Source: Lachnospiraceae bacterium NSJ-143
GTDB taxonomy: Bacteria; Bacillota; Clostridia; Lachnospirales; Anaerotignaceae
Direction of reading: 5' to 3'
Length of the DNA stretch: 64,000 bases
NCBI GenBank assembly: GCA_022867625.1
Contig: JALIFM010000005.1
Location: 124,001-188,000, forward strand
Both the position numbers and the translations under genes were made by a program. Below the pieces are notes generated by a model that saw nothing but the letters and a program-made list of their open reading frames with translations, did not search any database and was not told the origin of the DNA. Shown here in pieces: positions 59,047-64,000 of this stretch (positions within the stretch are counted from its first letter, which is position 1; each line of letters starts with the position of its first letter).

Positions 59047-59916
59047 TTAATGGGCGTTGAATACAGATTTTGCAAGGCTGCCGGTTTTGAACAGGGCGAA
59101 GCATAACAGCAGCGTATACCCGGCACAGCCCCAAATTGCGGCGTGTATGTCCTGCCCGGTGCTGATGGTCTGCACCAGTACGGCGTAAATGCCCACGCAC
59201 ACCATGATAAGAAAGCCTTGGAAGCCCAGCGCGAACAGGCTTTTTAAGTAGTTTTGTCCCATCTGCCCCCATTCCCGGTTAGCCATTGTTGACAGTGGGA
59301 TAGGGCCTAATGAAGTCACAAGATAGATTTCCAGCATACGGCCATAGGTGATGATAAAAATACACAGGGACAGGGCTTTCATTGTCAGGCCGATCAACAT
59401 GCTTTCGATCAGCAGCCCGAACAGTTCCGGGATTTCCATTGCTTGCAGCGTCGTTTCGAGGTCTGCCGTCACAGACGAAATATCTATGTTGGCGCTCCCT
59501 GATATGACGCCCGCGCTGGATTGTATTACATGCTGGGCCACGTCAAACACGGCCATCACGATAGTAAAGGTGTTTGTCACGATATAGACGGCAACGGCGG
59601 TTTTGAAAATCCACTTAAAAAACATAAACGTGTCTACATCGTGCATGTTGTTCTTTTCGATAATCATTTGTATCAACTCATAGCAGCATACAAAGGTCAG
59701 TATCATTCCGGCGATTGGGATAATCACCGTTTCGGAGATATTCTGAACCATAGAGAAAACGCCGCCGTTCCAGCCCGACGGCGTTTGCCCTACATCGTTT
59801 GCTATCTCACCGACCCTTGTATTGACTTCCTCAAACATGTTTCCGAGGTTGCCGGTTATGCAGCCGATCAGGAAGTCTTTTATCCATTGTTCGATTTGGT
59901 CGATGATAGCCTGCAT
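59047..59916 (-). CDS. VirB6/TrbL-like polytopic channel protein
   Basis: A 289-residue membrane protein with about six hydrophobic segments (for example ETVIIPIAGMILTFVCCYELI, KTAVAVYIVTNTFTIVMAVF, LIGLTMKALSLCIFIITYG, AAIWGCAGYTLLLCFALF). The central loop contains LVTSLGPIPLSTMANREWGQMGQNYLKSLFALGFQG, typical of the conjugal VirB6-like family in Firmicutes. It forms the inner-membrane pore with PrgI and VirB4. Confidence 0.88.
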   Translation of the reverse strand: MQAIIDQIEQWIKDFLIGCITGNLGNMFEEVNTRVGEIANDVGQTPSGWNGGVFSMVQNISETVIIPIAGMILTFVCCYELIQMIIEKNNMHDVDTFMFFKWIFKTAVAVYIVTNTFTIVMAVFDVAQHVIQSSAGVISGSANIDISSVTADLETTLQAMEIPELFGLLIESMLIGLTMKALSLCIFIITYGRMLEIYLVTSLGPIPLSTMANREWGQMGQNYLKSLFALGFQGFLIMVCVGIYAVLVQTISTGQDIHAAIWGCAGYTLLLCFALFKTGSLAKSVFNAH

Positions 59917-59931
59917 AGCTTATCCCCGCGA

Positions 59932-60147
59932 TTAACCGAACAGGTCGGACAGCAGCGGTACAAGGTTCAAGCCGATCAGGATAACACCGCCCCCGGCCAT
60001 CAACTGCTTGACGCCCTGACTTTTTGCGCCCGGATTATCCGACCCGTACCCCTCCAGAAGATTCACGACGCCCCACACGCCAAGGCCAGCGCCAAGCGCG
60101 ATAACAAGGATAGAAAGAGTGTTGATTGCTTCACCAAAAAATGCCAT
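59932..60147 (-). CDS. Maff2-family small membrane protein (VirB2-like)
   Basis: About 71 residues with two hydrophobic segments (INTLSILVIALGAGLGVWGVV and MAGGGVILIGLNLVPLLSDLF) separated by a short polar loop (EGYGSDNPGAKSQGVKQ), the Maff2 pattern. Size and topology resemble VirB2-type pilins. The ATG at 60147 has GAGG 5 nt upstream; an in-frame start at 60255 is rejected. It lies directly before the VirB6-like gene. Confidence 0.87.
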   Translation of the reverse strand: MAFFGEAINTLSILVIALGAGLGVWGVVNLLEGYGSDNPGAKSQGVKQLMAGGGVILIGLNLVPLLSDLFG

Positions 60148-60253
60148 ATAGTCCTCACTTTCTGCCGCTTTGCGGCTACATATAGATTGATGGTTGTTTA
60201 TATAAAACGGAGCCTTGCGGCCCGTGCTGGACGGTAACAGCGCCCGTAGACGC

Positions 60254-60295
60254 AAAAAAGCCCCGCCGTTTCGGGATTTCCTTAAACGGCGGGGC
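60254..60295 (-). terminator. Strong terminator after virD4
   Basis: On the minus strand GCCCCGCCGTTT / AAACGGCGGGGC (12 bp) with a 12-nt loop, followed by T6. The virD4 stop lies within its loop and arm. It divides the coupling-protein operon from the channel operon, or lowers read-through. Confidence 0.9.
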
Positions 60296-62075
60296 CGGGT
60301 GGATTGCTGGGCGGCGGTTCGGTGTCGTCGTCCACTTCGTAAACGTCAAACACGTCCCCCGGCTTGATTTTCAGTTGTGATTTTAATAACGCCTCCACAT
60401 CAAAGGTCAGTTTCTTGTCATAGTCGGCGGTATATTTGTAGTTCGGGTGTTTGGTTAAATCGTACTTGCTGGAAAAGAAAGGCCGGACGCCGCGCAGCTG
60501 CAAAATGCACTTGCTCCCGTCCATCGTCGCCAGTTCGTCCATTGTCATAAGCTCCCGGCCCAGCTTTTGGTAGTTGGTTCCATAGCTCCGTTGCGTCCCT
60601 CTGGTGTCGCTGGTGGTGTAGGTGTCGATACTTTCTTTTCCCAGCACTTCCGTTAAATCTTTCAGGGTGGTTTTCTCCCGGCCTCCTAAAAAGATCACGG
60701 AATCCATGTTGCCAATAATGGTTTCGGCGTTGTCCTTGTAGAGTGCCTTTAGCTGGGATTGCGCCTGCAAAAACAGGCACATGCTGATTTCCCGCGAACG
60801 AATGACGGCGCACAGCTTTTCCAGCTGGGGAACCTGCCCCGTGTTGGCTGCCTCGTCCCACAGACAGCGCACATGAACCGGCAGCCGCCCGCCGTACACG
60901 TCGTCGGCCTTTTCACACAGAAGATTGAAAAGCTGGGTAAAGGCCATAGCGATTAAAAAGTTAAAGGTGCTATCCGTATCGGAAATGATGAAGAACAGCG
61001 CCGTTTTCTCGTCGCCCAGCGTGTCAAGGCCCAGCTCGTCGTAGCTCATAATCTCCCGAACCTCCGCAATGTCAAAGGGCGCTAATCTTGCGCCGCAGGA
61101 AATAAGTATGCTCTTAGCTGTCTTGCCCGCCGCCAGCTTGTACTTCTTGTATTGCCTCACGGCGAAGTGTTGCGGTTCCACGGCCTCCAATGCCTCAAAC
61201 ATGAGATCGACGGGATTTTTATAGTCCTCGTCGTCCTCCCGCACGTCCATAGCGTTAATAAGCTCCACAAGAGTATTCATGTTCTGCTCGTCCTCCGGGG
61301 CCTCGTAGTGGATATACCCGATCAGGGCGCAGTACAGCAGCGTTTCCGCTTTTTCCCAAAAGGCGTCCCCGCCTTTCTGGTCGCCCTTGGTGTTGGCGAT
61401 CAGGACGTTTACCAGCTTCAAAATGTCTTTTTCCGAATGAATGTAGGCGAACGGGTTATAGTGAAAGCTCTTACTGAAATTGATGGTATTAAATACCCGT
61501 ATCTTGTATTTGCCCCGTTTCAGGGCATTGCCACATTCATATAAGACGCTGCCTTTCGGATCGACGACCACGTATGAGCTATGCAGTTGTAACAGGTTGG
61601 GCTTTAACCAAAACCGGGTTTTGCCGCTGCCGGAACCGCCCACAATCAGGCAGTTTTTATTTCTTGCCGTCGCCGGATTCTTGGGGCGGCTGTTCATGGT
61701 TAGAAACTCCGTTTGTGTCAGAATTACGTTGTTTTCCAGCTTGGGATCTACAAACGGCTTTATATCGTCCGGGCCGCCCCAACGAGCCGATCCGTACTCA
61801 ATGTTTTTGCGCCACTTTTTCGCGTTTTTCTTTTTGAAATACACCACCAGCCAGATCACGGCGGCCCCGGCTATCCCGGCCAGCAGGTCGCGGGGGTGGA
61901 GGCTGGGCAGCGGGTCACGGCTTAAAAGAGCAAGGCCGTTTACCGCGTCAATGAGCTTTACACCCACGTTCGCTCCGTCAGAGAGCCGGAACGCCTGCCC
62001 CAGCTTATCCGCAAGCCAGAAGATAAAGAGATAGGGGAGGTTTGGAAGAATGTACTTTTTCACTTTGTCGTTCAT
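60282..62075 (-). CDS. VirD4/TraG-like type IV coupling protein
   Basis: A 597-residue ATPase that passes the relaxase-DNA complex to the channel. Two N-terminal membrane segments (about 10-30 and 65-85), Walker A VGGSGSGKTRFW (about 150), Walker B VRCLWDEAANTG, and a conserved C-terminal MDELATMDGSKCILQLRGVRPFFSSKYD. Its start overlaps the stop of the pcfB-like gene (ATGA), so the two are coupled. Confidence 0.93.
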   Translation of the reverse strand: MNDKVKKYILPNLPYLFIFWLADKLGQAFRLSDGANVGVKLIDAVNGLALLSRDPLPSLHPRDLLAGIAGAAVIWLVVYFKKKNAKKWRKNIEYGSARWGGPDDIKPFVDPKLENNVILTQTEFLTMNSRPKNPATARNKNCLIVGGSGSGKTRFWLKPNLLQLHSSYVVVDPKGSVLYECGNALKRGKYKIRVFNTINFSKSFHYNPFAYIHSEKDILKLVNVLIANTKGDQKGGDAFWEKAETLLYCALIGYIHYEAPEDEQNMNTLVELINAMDVREDDEDYKNPVDLMFEALEAVEPQHFAVRQYKKYKLAAGKTAKSILISCGARLAPFDIAEVREIMSYDELGLDTLGDEKTALFFIISDTDSTFNFLIAMAFTQLFNLLCEKADDVYGGRLPVHVRCLWDEAANTGQVPQLEKLCAVIRSREISMCLFLQAQSQLKALYKDNAETIIGNMDSVIFLGGREKTTLKDLTEVLGKESIDTYTTSDTRGTQRSYGTNYQKLGRELMTMDELATMDGSKCILQLRGVRPFFSSKYDLTKHPNYKYTADYDKKLTFDVEALLKSQLKIKPGDVFDVYEVDDDTEPPPSNPPGPAV

Positions 62076-62539
62076 AGCGCCCGTTCCCCCTTATCCAGAT
62101 GTTTTTCCTTGCTGATGGTTCCCTTGGACAGCTCCTTAAACTTGGCCAGCTGGGCCAGCAGGGACGGTTTGCTTTTCTGCCGTACCCGTTTTTGGGTGTA
62201 CTCGGTAAAGGCGGCAGTCAGGGCGTCCGCGTCCTTGCCCTTGAAAAAGACGTAATACTTGCCGTCGCCCGCCTTTTTTGGCGCAAAGTCCACGCCGTAC
62301 TTGCGGGCCACACGGTTAAAGGTGCGAATCCCGCTTTTATCCACGTCAATCCGCGTCATGCCCTTGTCTTGCGCCGCCAGCTGTTTCACAGTCTGCTTAC
62401 CCTTGTGGAGCTTTTGCGGGTCGCGGTGTTCTTTCCAGACTTTCAGCAGCTTACTCATAGCTGCTTGCAGCGCCCGCCCGGACAGCTTGGTTACTTTCAC
62501 GGCCACTTGCACCGTTTTGTCGTTGACTTCCTCCTGCAT
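62072..62539 (-). CDS. PcfB-family protein
   Basis: A 155-residue basic protein with the PcfB pattern (LSGRALQAAMSKLLKVWKE, GIRTFNRVARKYGVDFAPKKA, YYVFFKGKDADALTAAFTEY). PcfB-type proteins assist the coupling protein or relaxosome in Firmicute conjugation. A ribosome site is present upstream and its stop overlaps the virD4 start. Confidence 0.87.
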   Translation of the reverse strand: MQEEVNDKTVQVAVKVTKLSGRALQAAMSKLLKVWKEHRDPQKLHKGKQTVKQLAAQDKGMTRIDVDKSGIRTFNRVARKYGVDFAPKKAGDGKYYVFFKGKDADALTAAFTEYTQKRVRQKSKPSLLAQLAKFKELSKGTISKEKHLDKGERAL

Positions 62540-62579
62540 GAATCAGCCTCCTTTCTCACAGGCGGGATAGATGGCCCGT

Positions 62580-62948
62580 TTATTCCTCCGGGCCGTTGGT
62601 TGAATCCTCCTTTTCCCCCTGTCCTTTGACGGCCAGAATCCCGTCAAGCGTCGTCGCCGTGATGTTCAGGCGTTGGGCGGTGGCGATCTCGTTTTTCACA
62701 CCCTCGTCCACCACGCCGCCGCAGACGATCAGAACATGGGAGCGCCGCAGCATATCGCGGGCCATGTCGATTCCGTCCTTATGTTCACGGGGGATAGCGT
62801 CGTCAATGTAAAGGGGAAGATACAGGCGCGGGCAGATCGGGGAAAAGCCCGCCTCATATACGGCCCGGCAATAGGAACGGGCCGCCTCGTTGATCTCGGT
62901 TTCCGTGCCGCTCCATGCGGCGCTGATATATGCTAATGGTCGTTTCAT
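62580..62948 (-). CDS. DUF4406-like protein (nucleoside deoxyribosyltransferase-like fold)
   Basis: A 122-residue protein. LAYISAAWSGTETEINEAARSYCRAVYEAGFSPICPRLYLPLY has the fold opening of nucleoside 2-deoxyribosyltransferase-like proteins, and MARDMLRRSHVLIVCGG the second typical block. Such proteins occur in phages and ICEs and may act on nucleotides; activity unproven. Its start overlaps the stop of the primase-like gene by 4 nt. Confidence 0.75.
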   Translation of the reverse strand: MKRPLAYISAAWSGTETEINEAARSYCRAVYEAGFSPICPRLYLPLYIDDAIPREHKDGIDMARDMLRRSHVLIVCGGVVDEGVKNEIATAQRLNITATTLDGILAVKGQGEKEDSTNGPEE

Positions 62949-63916
62949 CGTTCAAAACTCCTTTCTTTGGTGCCACGGGCGGGGGCCGGTTGCTCGTCCA
63001 GCTTTGCCCGCAGCAGTTCGTTGTAGTCCTTGCCATGCGTTGCAGGGGGCGGCTTTCTCTCCACGGTCAGGGCGCGGCCTTTTAATTCCGGGTCGCCCTG
63101 TATGGACGCCTCTATGCGGGCCATGCCGTCCAGCCCGGCCTTGTCGTTATCCAAACACAAATACACCCGTTTAATCTCCGGGTGGTCTTTTAGGAATTGC
63201 AGCAGCGCCAGCGGAGCCGTGCCGCCTAACGACAGGTAATTGCATTTGTCCCATGCCGTGTGCTTTGCTTTCCGCAGCGTCGCCAGCGATAGGGCGTCTA
63301 TCGGGCTTTCAAATACGGCCAGCAGGCCGCTTGACGGGTCAGAGGACGGCAAGCAGAAGTTAAACCGCTTATCGCTCCCCGGCGCGTCGGCCTTATAGTC
63401 GCCCATCGTCCCGCGCATACAGGCAAAGCGGGCTTTTCCCTCCTTGTCCTTACCCACAAACACACAGTTGTGATATTTCTTGCTTTCATAGAAGATACCG
63501 GCTTTCATGCACCGGCTGATGATCTCCGAATCAATCCCCCGGTATTGCAAGTACGACACGGCGGCGGTGGCACAGCGGGCCGTTTCCGGCAGGACAAAAG
63601 CTCTTGGCGGCTCCGGGGGCCTTGTTACCGGCTGGGAAAGAACAGGGGCGCTTTCTCCGCACAATGTCCGCACGGCCTCTACAAAGGGCATATCCCGCAC
63701 CTTGATAAGATAATCAAGCGCCGTCCTGCCGCCAAAGCCCCGCGTCGTCCAATGCCATTTCCCGTTGCTGATTTTCAGGCTGTCATGGGTGACGGTGCAA
63801 AACTCACGCGGCCCGGTCTTTTTCAGCTCTCCCGGCTCGTAGGTTTGCAGATACGAAAGCAAATCCCACTGTTTCGCCCGGTCTATCTGTTCCCTTGTCA
63901 CTCCGGGCATAGGCAA
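62945..63916 (-). CDS. TOPRIM primase-like protein (DUF3991/TOPRIM)
   Basis: A 323-residue protein: N-terminal DUF3991-like region with a short zinc-less DNA-binding pattern (LLSYLQTYEPGELKKTGPREFCTVTHDSL and FGGRTALDYLIKVRDM), then a TOPRIM domain (about 190-300) with VFESPIDALSLATL and YLCLDNDKAGLDG acidic motifs. It may prime the transferred strand. AAAGGAGG lies upstream of the ATG. It is the right-most complete gene in the window; replication and partition genes would follow outside. Confidence 0.82.
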   Translation of the reverse strand: MPMPGVTREQIDRAKQWDLLSYLQTYEPGELKKTGPREFCTVTHDSLKISNGKWHWTTRGFGGRTALDYLIKVRDMPFVEAVRTLCGESAPVLSQPVTRPPEPPRAFVLPETARCATAAVSYLQYRGIDSEIISRCMKAGIFYESKKYHNCVFVGKDKEGKARFACMRGTMGDYKADAPGSDKRFNFCLPSSDPSSGLLAVFESPIDALSLATLRKAKHTAWDKCNYLSLGGTAPLALLQFLKDHPEIKRVYLCLDNDKAGLDGMARIEASIQGDPELKGRALTVERKPPPATHGKDYNELLRAKLDEQPAPARGTKERSFER

Positions 63917-64000
63917 AACCTCCTTTTACCGGCTGGAAGAAAGAAGCGGGGCGCTCCTGTTCAGCCGTTGATAGATACAAAAAAAGGACGGCCTTTTCTC
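63917..64000. other. Upstream region of the primase-like gene
   Basis: Contains its ribosome site and a CCGGCTGGAAGAA motif. A short AAAGG / CCTTT hairpin with a T7 run on the minus strand (about 63979-63998) may be the terminator of the next gene outside the window. Confidence 0.4.

Larger units (their letters stand above)
35500..64000 (-). mobile_element. Tn1549-like integrative and conjugative element (integrase end; continues beyond window)
   Basis: About 28.5 kb of GC-rich DNA in which almost every gene is on the minus strand. Together they make a transfer system: tyrosine integrase and excisionase at the end, sigma-like factor, relaxase with MobC, TTRAP, ArdC-type protein, topoisomerase III, surface protein, NlpC/P60 hydrolase, VirB4, PrgI, VirB6-like, Maff2, VirD4, PcfB and a TOPRIM primase-like protein. 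Content and order match the Tn1549/CTn family of gut Clostridia. No vanB or other recognised antibiotic-resistance cargo is present in this part. The left boundary is approximate; the right end is outside. Confidence 0.92.

Overview
The window looks like a chromosomal segment of an anaerobic Firmicute of class Clostridia, probably a gut Lachnospirales-type bacterium, that carries most of an integrated conjugative element. The host clues are TTG and GTG starts with strong GGAGG ribosome binding sites, AT-rich intergenic DNA, anaerobe enzymes (2-hydroxyacyl-CoA dehydratase, rubredoxin and superoxide reductase), Rho-independent terminators, and VanW, TsaE/TsaB/RimI and Lon-like housekeeping genes. 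No species can be named from sequence alone.

Layout. 1-2.6 kb: end of efp, two EamA/DMT permeases and a tRNA-Leu(CAA). 2.8-12.3 kb: a catabolic island. One promoter drives an M24 hydrolase without metal ligands, a three-part TRAP transporter, an M20D amidohydrolase, a threonine-dehydratase-like PLP enzyme and RidA. A divergent IclR regulator and a second M20D paralogue that has lost a metal-ligand cysteine follow. 13.0-16.4 kb: activator plus two subunits of a 2-hydroxyacyl-CoA dehydratase, then a nitrilase. 17.4-19.0 kb: a purine (guanine-class) riboswitch in front of an uncharacterised FAD-dependent dehydrogenase. 19.0-20.5 kb: a Crp/Fnr regulator divergent from a rubredoxin-desulfoferrodoxin operon. 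20.5-25.4 kb: a TIGR04076-like protein, a nucleotidyltransferase, HisC, a second aminotransferase and a glycosyltransferase. 25.5-33.2 kb: a tiny membrane peptide, VanW/G5 protein, Lrp-like regulator, TsaE-TsaB-RimI and a Lon-family protease. 33.2-35.4 kb: an 8-bp tandem array in a terminator tail, and a third DMT permease with a divergent LysR regulator.

From about 35.5 kb to the right edge there is a GC-rich Tn1549-like integrative and conjugative element. It is read almost wholly on the minus strand: integrase, excisionase, sigma factor, relaxase/MobC, TTRAP, a giant ArdC-type protein, topoisomerase III, a Cys-rich surface protein, NlpC/P60 hydrolase, VirB4, PrgI, MT-A70 methylase, VirB6-like, Maff2, VirD4, PcfB and a TOPRIM primase-like protein. 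The replication and partition end lies beyond the window.

An AT-rich cargo patch (about 38.1-41.2 kb) interrupts the GC-rich backbone. It holds a SymE-like protein and a BlaI/BlaR1-like/secreted-protein operon. The extracellular domain of the BlaR1-like protein resembles the secreted protein encoded next to it. This is the best candidate here for an undescribed signalling system. Other leads are the riboswitch on an orphan flavoprotein, the TRAP catabolic operon of unknown substrate with a predicted IclR operator, and the predicted Crp/Fnr site at -41.5 of the rubredoxin promoter.
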